Shown here one piece after another: positions 52,961 to 64,000 of a DNA stretch of 64,000 nt. The stretch is from Triatoma infestans (taxonomy: Eukaryota; Arthropoda; Insecta; Hemiptera; Reduviidae). Within the stretch, counting starts at the first letter, position 1. Each line of letters begins with the position of its first letter. The position numbers were made by a program, and so were the translations under genes. Under the pieces are notes generated by a model. That model made no database searches and was not told the origin of the DNA. It worked only from the letters and a program-made list of their open reading frames with translations. The DNA lies in NCBI GenBank assembly GCA_011037195.1, contig JAAEAF010000661.1:165944-229943 (forward strand). The letters run 5' to 3'.

Positions 52961-53469
52961 ACTAAAAACCGGTCAGATAAATAATATATGAGATAAAGGT
53001 GTCAGAAATAATTTAAGTAGAATGGAAGGAAAGGAAATAGGAAGACGACTTCATAAGAGTTTTGTCTATCTGTCTGTCTGCAATAGTAGTTAAGGTTGTG
53101 GACAATTACTTGTATGTGACCCTTCCCCCCGATACAACAACAATACAAGCCATAGAAATAAGACAATAAAACTGTCAATTGTGCCAATTTACTGACTCAT
53201 CAATATAATAGAAACGTTAGGCATCAATATCGGGTACTTGGTCCTGTTCCTAGCAGGGTATATAGTGTTCTAAGGTCCCTTCATTTCCAACATTTCTTTC
53301 TCCTTATTGCTTCTTACACACTCCCGTTTCTTATAGTTCTTGTACTGTACATTCAGTTTATTCAGTTTAATAAACTTTATTCTTAAAACGAGACTTGAAT
53401 AAATCCAGTCACAGTTTCAAGGACGATGAAATGATCCAATATTATCCTCATGGATACGGATATCCAAAT

Positions 53470-53760
53470 TACTGTGCAAGAAGAACTGCGACCATATCAA
53501 ATTTTCGAAATTGAGTTTTACTGGAAATACATGTTGTCTGGCTTCTTCAATACGAAATAAATGTTTCCAATAAATGATGTGTAAATGTACAAGAGTATGT
53601 GAAGAACAGTATCAAAAACTAAAAATTGCAGAACACATGAAATTAATATTCTGTTTAGGTCAAAATCCACAAACTGGAAATTAACATTACATATTATTTG
53701 CGATTTTTTCGAAAACTGCTGCAAAGATCAAAGTATGAATTTCAAGCGGTCGAAGTCGCG
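53470..53760 (-). repeat. CACTTCCGG family fragment, minus orientation
   Basis: ACCATATCAAATTTTCGAAATTGAGTTTTACTGGAAATACATGTTG and GCGATTTTTTCGAAAACTGC correspond to reverse family blocks. Confidence 0.45.
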
Positions 53761-55320
53761 GGTAAGAGCTAGTTTTATCATAAATGTATTTAGAAATCCA
53801 TCAGTATTTTGTGTCCAAAAAAGCAACCCATCCACGACAATGTTCTAACAAAGCTATTACGCAGTAAATGACTAAGGACAAAAAGACAAGATCAGAGAAA
53901 GTAAAGCTCTCCTGGGAATTTCTCTGTGCAGAAAGAGCTGGCCAGTTAAATTCAGCTCTGTGTGTGCGTTTGTCTGTATGTACATATGTGTGGTCAGAAT
54001 TAGTTAAGCCATGGGTTTCCCACTGGGAGAGTGGCCTTTAAATAGTTAATGAATAATATATAGACGGGTGTTCTATATAGTGTCCTTCTAAAATTAGTTC
54101 AGTAAACATTAAGCAACCATGTTTATTAACGCACATTTAGTTATAGAAAATTACACTGAATATAAACTGGCCATATTGTCTAATTATGTATACAACTTCA
54201 CATCTATAATACATATAGTTTGTCGAAAAATTAGTCCAATAAAATTTAATTAAATTTTATAATGTTTTTAAAATTGTTTATCAACTTGTTGGTATTAAAT
54301 AGAATAGGACGAATGGATTGTTATTAAATTCAACACACATACTAAGTAATTTGTTTCATTTTTAACATACTAATTGATTGCCTACATAATTAAAGACTAA
54401 TTTCAGATTTAACAACCTGTTCTGCGCGTAGTTTGTACAGCTTCACATACTGTTAAGATCAATGGAGTTGTTCACATGCAGCCACAAAATGTGGTCCATT
54501 CCCTAGTTTTTTGAATGGACTATCAAATATTGTGTCTTCTTGTTGCAAGTAATAGAATTAAATTGAAGGTAAGTTTCATATGTTGCTATTTTTTTAAGGT
54601 GATTATTTGTGGGGTTTTAGATAGGCCGTGTTTATTACTAGATGAAATGAATAATACCTTTTTATCACGAACTTGTCTGAAACCAGATAACTCATCGCAA
54701 TAATTTTTCTTGTAAACAAGTTTTCTCTTCAACTTTCCATAATGTATATGTATATAATACAACTATGGGAGAAATATTTATTTTTGCCCGCCGCATCTGT
54801 AACATGGATGCTGATGCTCATTATTATCAACTTTATTTGAATCATATTTTCGAGAAAAATAATTTTAGGGCGATTCTGCCGAATTTGTGCCGTTAAATTT
54901 CAAATGTCATTTGATTTTCTTCAATGTTAGTGGTGCTGTCTTATGGACTACAATGTATATTTGAACTAGCACCTGCCAAGGGTGCCAAGTTCAAAGCAAA
55001 TTTGTCTATTTTGTAATTGAATTAACTGCGATTATTAAAAGTTTTTGAATATTTCACACCATATTTATGAAATTGCATCAACGCTAACCAAGAAGAGATC
55101 TAGGGTTTGAAAAAAGAAGGCCTATGTCCACGTTACCCAATTAGATTAGCTAGCTTCCGCAATTAAGTGACTTAGATGGCATTTAGGTATTAAATAACGT
55201 TACACTCTTTGCGCTGCAAGAAAAGCCGTAGTAAACCATCTATTTCAAAGAAATTTCAAAGCTAGGAGCTTTAGATAGAGCTGTTACAAAAAGTAATAAG
55301 CAAATATTAGGATTCATAAT
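53760..55320. other. Non-coding stretch without recognised gene
   Basis: AT-rich. 54840-55075 carries a minus-oriented fragment of the CACTTCCGG family, ending in the reverse leader TATTTCACACCATATTTATG. Nothing else recognised. Confidence 0.35.
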
Positions 55321-55675
55321 GCTGGAAAAGATGTGAGGATCTACGTCGTCGTCATAGCATGCGGTGCTGTTTCTCCTTCATCGTCAATCATGATTCATCA
55401 AGTTTGTGTAGAGAGAAATGTAGTTGGTGATGTGTGCATTTGTGGTAGTAGTAGCTTGTGGCGTAGCGGTTTCGTAAAGGGCTTGTGTATATATTCAAAG
55501 AGAAGAGAAGTAATAAGAAATATTTAAGAAAACACTGGTAGATTAAATTAAGTATATTATCTTTAAAGAAATTTAAATGCTTTTCAATAACACAGTAATA
55601 AATTATGTGGTGTTAATATAACCACACGGTTGTAAAATCTTTATTTTAATTTAAAAAAAAAACAAAAAAAGAGAA

Positions 55676-56848
55676 ATGATTCCTTGGAGGCCTGTCGAAG
55701 CAGCTTCAAGAATAGAAAGAAAAAACAAAAGGAAAAAGTTGGAAGTCTCAGAAAAAAATAAAGGTGAGTATAACATTGAAACCGAAAATAAATATGAGGT
55801 CCTATCAGATATGGAATCCGATGAACCACAAGAAAAAGATGAGAATAAAAAAGTGGATGCAAAAGTGCCACCAATTGTTATCTACAGTGTGATAGATAAT
55901 CACAATAAAACTCTTAAGACTTTTAAGGAGCATTTAAAAGGTGAGTTGGACATAAAATATAAATATAATAGAATAATCTTCAAACCTGATAACATGGATG
56001 ATTATAACACTATCAAAAGTAACTTGGATGCCAGTAAAGCTGAGTATCATACTTATACTCCCACAAATAAGAAAATACTGAAGGTTATACTAAAAAACTT
56101 ACCTCCTAATGTTACTGAACAAGAAATTACTGAAGAATTACTTGAGAAGAAATTGAAAGTTATAAAAGTAACTCAAATGTTAAGTAATGCAGATGGTCAA
56201 CAATCAAAACTTCCTATGTTCATTGTTTGCTTTGATAGTGAAACCCGTTTTAGTGATATACAAAAAATTAAATCTGTTTGTTATTGCAGTATTATCTGGG
56301 AACGATATAAATCAAAAAGAATTGGCCTACAGTGTTACAATTGTCAAGGTTTTGGCCATACATCTGAAAACTGTTTCCGTATTGAACGGTGTGTGAAATG
56401 CTCCATGAATCATGATTCAAGAGAGTGCAATATTGTAGAAGCTAACAAGTACAAATGTGCTAACTGTGGCGGCCCCCACATGTCCAGTGACAAAAGTTGT
56501 CCGAGTTTCAGCAGGTACTTACAGACTAAAGTATCACTAAAGCAGAAAATAGCTACTGCCAGAAACAAGGACTTCAAGTTCGAAGAAAGAATGTTCCCAC
56601 AGCTATCAACAGGTCACCAGGCAGCATCGACATCATGGTCACAGTCCGTTGGAGGTGCAGAAAAAAAAGAAACAAACCTACTTAAAGTAGAACACAATAG
56701 CTCTATATTCTCTGAAATTAAAACTTTGTTCAACTTTAGGAAAATAAAAGACGTACTTGTTAATATGGTAGGAAAAATAAAAAAAGAAAAGGATCCCTTA
56801 AGCAAGGTAATGGTTCTTTTTGAATCTTTCTTTGAATTATTTGAATAA
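55676..56848 (+). CDS. LINE ORF1, Gag-like protein with three CCHC knuckles
   Basis: 390 residues, intact. The N-terminus is Lys/Glu-rich. Residues about 140-230 match the Jockey ORF1 central domain (LKNLPPNVTEQEITEEL, LPMFIVCFDS). Knuckles follow: CYNCQGFGHTSENC, CVKCSMNHDSREC and CANCGGPHMSSDKSC. The C-terminus is again basic. The stop at 56846-56848 is followed two bases later by the ORF2 ATG (TAATAATG). It binds element RNA in Jockey-type particles. Confidence 0.88.
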   Translation: MIPWRPVEAASRIERKNKRKKLEVSEKNKGEYNIETENKYEVLSDMESDEPQEKDENKKVDAKVPPIVIYSVIDNHNKTLKTFKEHLKGELDIKYKYNRIIFKPDNMDDYNTIKSNLDASKAEYHTYTPTNKKILKVILKNLPPNVTEQEITEELLEKKLKVIKVTQMLSNADGQQSKLPMFIVCFDSETRFSDIQKIKSVCYCSIIWERYKSKRIGLQCYNCQGFGHTSENCFRIERCVKCSMNHDSRECNIVEANKYKCANCGGPHMSSDKSCPSFSRYLQTKVSLKQKIATARNKDFKFEERMFPQLSTGHQAASTSWSQSVGGAEKKETNLLKVEHNSSIFSEIKTLFNFRKIKDVLVNMVGKIKKEKDPLSKVMVLFESFFELFE

Positions 56849-56850
56849 TA

Positions 56851-58362
56851 ATGAATACTAATTTCATGTTATGGAATAGTAGAACACTAAAAAACAAAAT
56901 AGGGGATCTTGAAAATACTTTAAGAACCGAGAAAATCGATATCTGTGGTATAAATGAAACTAGGCTTCATCATAAATTTAAATTAAAAATCTCTGGATAT
57001 AAGGTCTACAGAAATGACAGAAATACACATGGTGGTGGTGTGGCATTATTTGTAAACACTTTTATCAAGCATGATGAAATTCACTTACCAAAAATTAATA
57101 AAATGGAAGCCGTAGCAATTAAACTGTACACTGAAAACTACGAATGTATTGTCGTGTGCTTATATAACCCTCCATCAACAACTCTAACATTAAATTGTCT
57201 AAAAAAACTGTTTAATTTAGGTACCAGAGTTATAATAATTGGAGATCTAAATGCGAAACACATTGGGTGGAACTGTGCGAGCAATAACATCAATGGCAAA
57301 TGTTTGTTAGACTATTCTTTAAGGTTGGGCTTTAACATATTATACTCTGATGAGCCAACATATTTTCCTGCTAACTCTCAGTGCAATGCGAGTACACTAG
57401 ACCTTATCTTGTTAAAGGGTATATCAAATATTTCAACACCCATCAGTAGGGCGATGCTAGACTCGGATCATAACCCTGTTTTCTTTGAATTATTAGAAAA
57501 ACCTGAAAGAAATCCGTCAACTTACAGATATGATTTCAGTAATGCCAACTGGCGGTTGTATAGACAGCTGATAAACGAACGAATAACATGTGCAAAACCT
57601 GCAATAGAAAACAGCCACGATTTAGAAAACGTTGTAACAAACTTCACTGATACTTTAATTCAAGCCTGCAGGCACGCTGTTCCTCTGATTAAAGCAAACA
57701 CATTTAATAATGTACTCCCATTAAAACTGAAATATTTAATAAAAATTAGAAACATCATTCGCAGGACATATCAAAAATACAGAATATATAGACTAAAACC
57801 TTTAATTAATTATTTAAATACATTCATAAAAACTGAAATTAACAATCAAAGAAACAAAAATTTCACTAAATATGTTGGATCACTAGAGGCCAGCACTGGT
57901 ACACTATGGGCTACGGTTAAAAAACTAAAAGGTAATATTATCCATATTCCCCCACTGCTATCGAACCAACAGTATGTTTATTCTAACAAAGATAAGGCAA
58001 ATGCTTTCGCGTTGCACTTTGAGAATGTTAGTAAACAAAACAAACATCTTGGAACAAAGTACCACACAAACAGAATAACTCGTAGAGTAAAAGATTACTT
58101 ACAACAAAATAGTATACAAAATGTGACTTACAAACTTACTAGCCCGCGTACTTTAAATTTGATAATCAAAGCGCTCAAAAATAAAAAATCTCCTGGTTCA
58201 GACAAAATAAATAATAAGTTATTAAAAAATTTACCTAAAAAAGCAATAGTTTACTTCACATATGTAATTAACAAAATTATTTCTTTACAATATTTTCCAA
58301 AACAATGGAAACACTCCACAGTTATAGTTCTTCCAAAGCCTGTGAGGATAGTAAGTTGTTGA
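56851..58362 (+). pseudogene. LINE ORF2, AP endonuclease and start of RT, up to a frameshift
   Basis: Endonuclease motifs: MLWNSRTLKNKIGDL, DICGINETRLHH, HGGGVALFVN, VIIIGDLNAKHIGWN, TLDLILLKG and LDSDHNPVFFELL. Linker, then RT entry LKNKKSPGSDKINNKLL and QWKHSTVIVLPKP. A 1-nt deletion near 58338 throws the frame; the true continuation is in the next entry. All catalytic endonuclease residues I can check are present. Confidence 0.9.
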
Positions 58363-59531
58363 GCAGCTACAGACCCATCAGCCTGCTAACTACGCTCAGT
58401 AAAGTGGCTGAAAAAATTATTCTGAGTATCATCAATCAGCACTTAGCCCAGAACAACATTCTCATCAACGAACAGTTTGGCTTCCGGAAGGGTCATTCTG
58501 CCACAGCGCAGTTGGCTCGACTGGTTGACAATATTACCGAGAAGTTCAATGAAAGAAAACATACCGGTATGTTGTTACTGGACATAGAGAAGGCCTTTGA
58601 TACCGTATGGCATGTAGGCCTTCTCTATAAAATGATAATTTACGGTTTTCCGGCTTATGTTGTGAGTCTGGTACAGTGTTACCTGGCTGAAAGAACCTTC
58701 CAGGTCCAAGTAGGTGATATTCTCTCAGATAGAAGGGGTCTAGTGTCAGGAGTTCCCCAGGGTTCTGTCCTTGGGCCGGTACTTTTCAATATTTTCCTAA
58801 ACGACATACCAGTTAAAGACAATGTTTTGTTGTCCCTCTTCGCAGACGACACAGCCTTGTATGTGTCGTCTTGGCGAACGGACACAATCACTAACAGACT
58901 GACACAGAATCTTCTTAAGCTACTAAAATACTTCCATAAATGGAAAATTAAAATAAATACAGAAAAAACCCAAGCAATATTTTTCACAAAAAGACGACCG
59001 ACTTTACGGAACCAGATAACTATAGCTAACAGACCAATAGAATGGGCCCCCACCGTCAAGTACTTGGGGGTCACATTAGACAAATCACTAACATTTACTC
59101 CACACATAAACGCAATAGTTCAAAGAAGCAAAGCTCTCATACTCCAACTGTTCCCTCTCCTAAATAGACATTCTACACTGAGTGTTGGCAATAAGATACT
59201 GTTGTACAAGGTTCTGGTCAGACCTGTGCTGACCTATGCTGCTCCATGTTGGAGTATAATGAGTGAGACCAACCTGAAGAAATTGCCAAGGGTGCAAAAT
59301 AAGTTTTTAAGATTTGCTATTGATGCTCCCAGATATACCCCAATTAAACTCTTGCACGAAAAAACAAAAATAGAATTTATAATAGAATTTTTAAAGGAAA
59401 TATGTACAAATTTCTTTCTTAGTACAGCTTATAGCGAAAATAATATAATCAAGAACATAGGATGTTACAATACAAATTGTCATTTTAAACATAATAGAAT
59501 TAAAAATATAATATGCCCACCACATCAATAA
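58305..59531 (+). pseudogene. LINE ORF2, reverse transcriptase after the frameshift
   Basis: Resumes with [20 protein letters not shown] (real joining point about 58338), then NEQFGFRKGHSATAQ, LLDIEKAFDTVWHVG, SGVPQGSVLGPVLFN and the catalytic LFADDTALYVSS, followed by KYLGVTLDKSLTFTPH and the C-terminus to TAA 59531. One base restored near 58338 would give a continuous ORF2, so the copy is young or was recently active. Confidence 0.9.
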
Positions 59532-59699
59532 AGAGACTACTATAGAGCTGGGTTTTTTTATTGTCATTTTTCCCAGCACCACAATGTGAATTATTTATTA
59601 TGTGATAGTGAATTTGGTGAAGTGGTAAAGATGAAAATCTGGTACACTTAACATTGTAAATATGTAAATATCTGACAATAAAATTATTATTTTATTTTT

Positions 59700-60935
59700 A
59701 TATTATAAATCAATTATTTATATAGATTAAGTGCAAAACTCTTATGTTTTAACTTATAACTGGCACTGATGTTTACTGGTACAAGTGTTCTGGTTCGGTG
59801 TTTGTTTCAGACTGTTCTGAAAGAATGCCTTCTAATTGTTCGTTCAAATCTTCCCCTGTGAGAAGAAGGGGTAGACAATGTTAACAAGGTTCATGAACTC
59901 TTCCTGTAACGGTAATCTTCTACCTGTGAGTACCCTTTTTGCCAGCGAATGTCTAGTTCTTCATAATTTTTATATATTTGAAATCAAATATATTTCTATA
60001 TTTCTGGCATCCATCACAAGAGATATTGACTTCCAGTTTCTCAAAGTTTCTACACAAACTGTAACAGGAGAACCTGGTATGATGGGACATCCAAATGGAC
60101 TGGAGAAATCAATAACAGTTGTTATTTACAAAAATGAAAGGTGTGAGTATGTAGAGAAGAACTAATATATTGAAAAGAAACAAGAAATTAAACGAAAATA
60201 CAAAAACAAAAAGAAGATACGTACTGATGTCGAATGAGATAGGAAAATATCATACGGGAGATGGAGGTAAAAATCTAGAGTCATATGAACAAAGCAGACA
60301 AAGGAAGCTGTGTGCCTTACGTGCAGCAAAGTACTTGGTCAGTCTTTAAAGATGGCAGCTATTCTTGTCTTTGTTTCTCTTTTTTTTTCCAAAGAAATAA
60401 TTTGAAAACTCGTTCAACTTTATGAAATAATCAAGCTGACGATAGAGTCAGGCTTATTCGCATCATTACCTCCAAAGAGGTAGGGAGGACACAATGTTCA
60501 TCATCGTAAAAAGAGTGACTGTGGAAGTTAAAGACTATACGACTCTACTTATATTCTGGGTTTTCCTGACTTTCTATTCCCCCACTCTCGGTAAGGATGG
60601 TCATTTACCGATCCGATCACGTTATATCACTTCCATTCCCTATGATCAGTTCATAGAGTAACCTAGCTAACTTAACACCCAATGGTTATTTCCTTCCGGT
60701 TCGTAATGCCAGTCAGCAGTGTGCACATTTCCTATTTTCCTTCTCCTCTATTCCTCTCTCCCTGCACCCCACTTATAGTAATATTGTCTTATTGTCTTGG
60801 TGTGCAGACACACCTTTATCAGCAAGAAGATTTTCCTATCCCCTCGTACTCGCCATAAAGGTAAAAATGAATACAGATCGAAACTGTTCTCAGCATTAAT
60901 ATTTAATAGAATGGAACTTATTAAATTCCACAATG
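59700..60935. other. Non-coding stretch without recognised feature
   Basis: No gene recognised. A small open stretch at 59878-60165 has no domain I know. Confidence 0.35.
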
Positions 60936-60939
60936 TATT

Positions 60940-62330
60940 ATTTTCTCTTACAGCTGTAAGAGAAAGTATTGAGATCGTGCCAAACTTTTGAAATTGAGTT
61001 TTCATTATAATTAAATGACTTAATGTTACATGACTACGATAAATAAAATAATACAATAGAAAAATATTCTTTAAAAGTGATTTGCTTTTAAATGTTTAAA
61101 TTGGCTGGCTATAATAAAGGTGGTAGGGGTTATCATGTATAACTGTGCGTAATTAGTACGCCCTCTATAGCAACTAAATCTTGTAGCGGCAGCTTAAATT
61201 GTAACTAATTATTAAAGGTCACCACGAAAACCCCCATAAAATCAGCTTTTCCGGAAAAGTGTGCACATTAAGCTTAAAGAAAATCGTTTTAGTCGTTTTT
61301 TACATATTCTGTAGAGTCACACTTCCGGTTAACCGATTTTTTATAAAATCGGAATTCTATCAATGCTAACTTAATGTTATATTATTATTAAATATAAATG
61401 TAAATATAAAAATGTATTATTAAATGTTAAATATAAATGTTATTAATATATTAATGCTATATTAAGGTGATAAAATCATATATTGTTCTCAATTGATATT
61501 CTAAAGACAAGATAGCGCTATTGTTCCCTCAGAACCATCCAAAAAAAAACTTTTCCCGCGAAAATGTTTAATGTAAAAATGGTAGGTATTTATCAATGTA
61601 AACAAAATTTAGGTAGGTATTTATGTGTGTAGATATACACGAAGTTTAAAAAGAAATCGTTGGTGCCACTTTCGAGCAAATCGCAAAAACTGAAACAAGA
61701 AAGAACATTCAGTAAAGCCGTATTTCCGGTTGATGGATTTCACCTGAAACCTTTGGTTGGTAGTACCTAAATGGAATACCAAGTTCAAACTTCCTGCAAT
61801 TTTTCTTGTTTGAGATATTTTGTACACATGCTCACACACACACACAATTTTTCTAGTATGAGCTACATACGAGAGTAAGTGAAAGAAGTGAGTTGCTGTA
61901 CCAGATTACTATTTCTCTTATTGTTGGTAGTCACTGGACCTGATAATCTGTATTTCTAATAAAAATTCACTTTCTGAAATTTGACACGATCGCAATACTT
62001 CTTATTATCGCAAGTAGTATGGTTTTGGTCAAAATACATTAACCGGAAGTGCTGTTTTAAGTTTTTTTTATGTTTTTTTTTTTTTTTATTTTTTTTATTT
62101 CGCATGCTTCAACGATTTTCTTTAAACTTCGTACACTGTCCCCACAATAAATGCCTATCACTTTTTATTTGTGTCATTTTTGCAGGAAAATTGATTTTTT
62201 CGCGGTGATCTGGGGGGGGGGGGAGGAGCAACAACGTCAAGATTCCCTCTAGAAATTTGAAGAAAATCGATTAACGGAAGTGCAACTTTATTAAATACGT
62301 ATTTTTAGATTTTTTTATTTTTTTAAAACA
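60940..62330. repeat. CACTTCCGG family cluster
   Basis: 60940-61010 has TTTCTCTTACAGCTGTAAGAGAAAGTATTGAGATCGTGCCAAACTTTTG (terminal palindrome plus reversed end). 61310-61360 has CACACTTCCGGTTAACCGATTTTT. 61635-61760 has the AAATCGTTGGTGCCACTTTCGAG and GTATTTCCGGTTGATGGATTT blocks. 61930-62330 repeats the end and reversed units (GACACGATCGCAATACTTC, CCGGAAGTGC, CGGAAGTGCAACTTTATT). Several nested or head-to-head copies. Confidence 0.55.
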
Positions 62331-62334
62331 GCCG

Positions 62335-63925
62335 CATTTCTTTTGGGTGTTACAACATGCTGTAAGGGTGTTGTGAGGAGATGTTGGTTGTTGATGATGA
62401 TAGATAAACACCTTAAGATTGGTTTAAGATATATAATTGATATGTGTATATATATTACTGACTGCCAGCGACTTTACACTTTAGAGTTTAGTACTCAACT
62501 GAACTGACAAACTGACGTGGCTAAATGATATGTACGGAGTGTGAATCAACAGAATGATGTCTGATGTGTAAGACTGAATTGAACAGAATAGAATTCCCGA
62601 CTGTCTCTTTCTCATATATATATATATATATATACTGGCCGAGCCTCTCCTCTCTGTGCTGAGAGGGGCTGTTGCTCTCCGCTAGAGTGGATGAGTGGTG
62701 GGGGTTCACTGGTTCGATAAAACCCCTACACATGCTATGTGCGGCGCATAGATAATATAAACGTTTTATTTGAAGAATTTTTTGCGGGCAAATTGAAGGA
62801 ACTAAGACGTTTAGTTCACCTCTTAAATTACCCAACCAATACTAACCTGGATTAGACACCGAAGTTTCAGATATTTAATCATATAACTTTTATAAATTTT
62901 TGGAATATATAATTATTAACTAATGAGTATAATATAATGAGTATAAATAGATACTTGTATCTTTCAACATTGATCCCGTTCAACTAACTCACATATTATA
63001 ATAATGTCCGCCGGGGTAGCTGATGTGTGTGTGTGCGCAACTATTTGGATTTCAGCGTAACCAAAGCAGATTAATTTTAGCTCACCACCATTCTAGGAAC
63101 TTTACAAGTTATCTAATTTCACAGACATTACGCGTAGGCTGACAATGCAAGGGAACCCAGTAGCAGATCTTCCAGATTGCCAATAATATGCCATTTTTTG
63201 TAGCTATCCCTTCCACAAATCGACATTCTATTTTCTACAACTTTCTTTTACATTTAAATCTTATTATTCCTTCTCTAAACGGTATTTTGCAAACAAATAA
63301 GTGTTAATAAAAAGTTACATTGCCAAGTTTATTACTTACGTTTATATTTAGTAAATAATAATATAAAACTATAAAAGTAAGTTTTAAGATCGTTTAAATT
63401 GTGACAACAGTGCTACTTGCAGAATATTTTTTTTGAAACAATTGAAAAACTTAAGTTATAGCTATAAACTAACATGCGTAACAGCTTTATAAAGTTTATA
63501 ATGCCTCTCTCGTACTATTATAGTGAACTTATAATAAAAATGTTAGAAAACTAAATACATAGTCTTTTTATTATAATCCATCTTTATTTAAACTGTGTAT
63601 ATAATATGAACTTTTTTTTCTAATAGAGATAAAAGACTTGTTCCGTTCACTGGCCAGCTCAAATACGGATATGTATTATAAAAACATAAATATATTTATG
63701 TATCTACATAGAATGTAGGAGAATACAAATAAAAAAAAACAATATTTTTATAGTATTAGTTTTATAGGTCGTAAGTAATAATACATAAAGAATGAAAAAA
63801 AAAGTCTTAAGTTACATAGTCTAACGCTTTTATGGCTTAATATAGTTGTATCTCTTGATTTTTATTTTTCTTTTTACTTCTCTCTTACCTCATTCTTTCA
63901 GTTGTAATAAAACCTCATTTGTATA
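62335..63925. other. Non-coding stretch without recognised feature
   Basis: AT-rich, with a (TA)n at about 62613-62632. No Ig1-like robo exon or other gene recognised. Confidence 0.35.
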
Positions 63926-63929
63926 ATTT

Positions 63930-64000
63930 AAAAAAAAATCTGATGTGAAACACTCACACGACTTTCTCTTACTGCATTATGGCAAATTTTCTTCACACAG
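63930..64000 (+). repeat. 5' end of a CACTTCCGG family copy, cut by the window edge
   Basis: AAAAAAAATCTGATGTGAAACACTCACACGACTTTCTCTTACTGCA, close to consensus for the family leader and left terminus. Confidence 0.65.

Larger units (their letters stand above)
55676..59700 (+). mobile_element. Near-intact Jockey-like LINE (second copy type)
   Basis: Has two adjacent ORFs (Gag-like and EN-RT) with a single frameshift and a 3' UTR ending in TAAAATTATTATTTTATTTTT. It differs in sequence from the Jockey element at 19.5 kb, so it is another family. The 5' leader probably lies in about 55320-55675; its exact 5' end and target duplication were not found. It lies upstream of all recognised robo exons. 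Confidence 0.85.

Noticed and set aside
59878..60165. 95-codon plus frame with a GEPGMMGHPNG collagen-like stretch
   Set aside because: A single short Gly-X-Y-like run, no continuation and no convincing splice sites; left as unassigned.
50709..64000. Search for the robo Ig1 and signal-peptide exons
   Set aside because: No minus-strand stretch shows the Ig1 pattern (Cys, W.KDG, EYWC). They are probably beyond 64000.

Overview
This is a 64 kb piece of an AT-rich, intron-rich, repeat-dense arthropod genome, most likely an insect; the order cannot be fixed. The only host gene I can support is a Roundabout-type axon-guidance receptor (closest in its cytoplasmic CC0/CC1 motifs to insect Robo1), read on the minus strand. 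Twelve exons lie between 50708 and 15. They encode, in order, Ig2, Ig3, Ig4, Ig5, three fibronectin type III domains, one transmembrane helix and the start of the cytoplasmic tail. All eleven introns have GT/AG ends and matching phases. Signal peptide and Ig1 must lie beyond 64000 or were not recognised; the rest of the tail lies before position 1.

Almost everything else is transposable-element DNA in robo introns or upstream. The 32.5 kb intron between the Ig2 and Ig3 exons (15813-48290) holds: a DDE transposase remnant (16484-16853); a Helitron with TC and CTAG ends that has lost its Rep domain and carries two helicase C-termini separated by a 160-bp MITE (16867-19303); a full-length Jockey-clade LINE with a 13-bp target-site duplication (19460-29225), split in its reverse transcriptase by a young Ty3/gypsy LTR element (22551-27754) that lacks integrase; a LINE C-terminal fragment (32030-32770, minus); and an RLE-type (R2-group) LINE broken only by stop codons (37240-40017, minus). 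The next intron upstream (48422-50554) holds a degraded LINE fragment and a Dong/R4-like 3' fragment embedded in an AAT microsatellite. Upstream of all recognised robo exons lies a near-intact Jockey-like LINE (55676-59700).

Scattered over the window are about twenty partial copies of an unclassified repeat family (terminal motif ACTTTCTCTTACT / AGTAAGAGAAAGT, internal units of about 290 bp with CACTTCCGGTT), several copies of a tRNA-derived SINE, and four foldback/hairpin elements. The most interesting observations are the unclassified repeat family, the SINE whose 3' tail matches the 3' end of the LINE fragment at 32 kb, the nested gypsy element with an A AAA AAC slippery site, and the Helitron with two helicase tails. 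I found no evidence of a new cellular system; the novelty is in the mobile elements.
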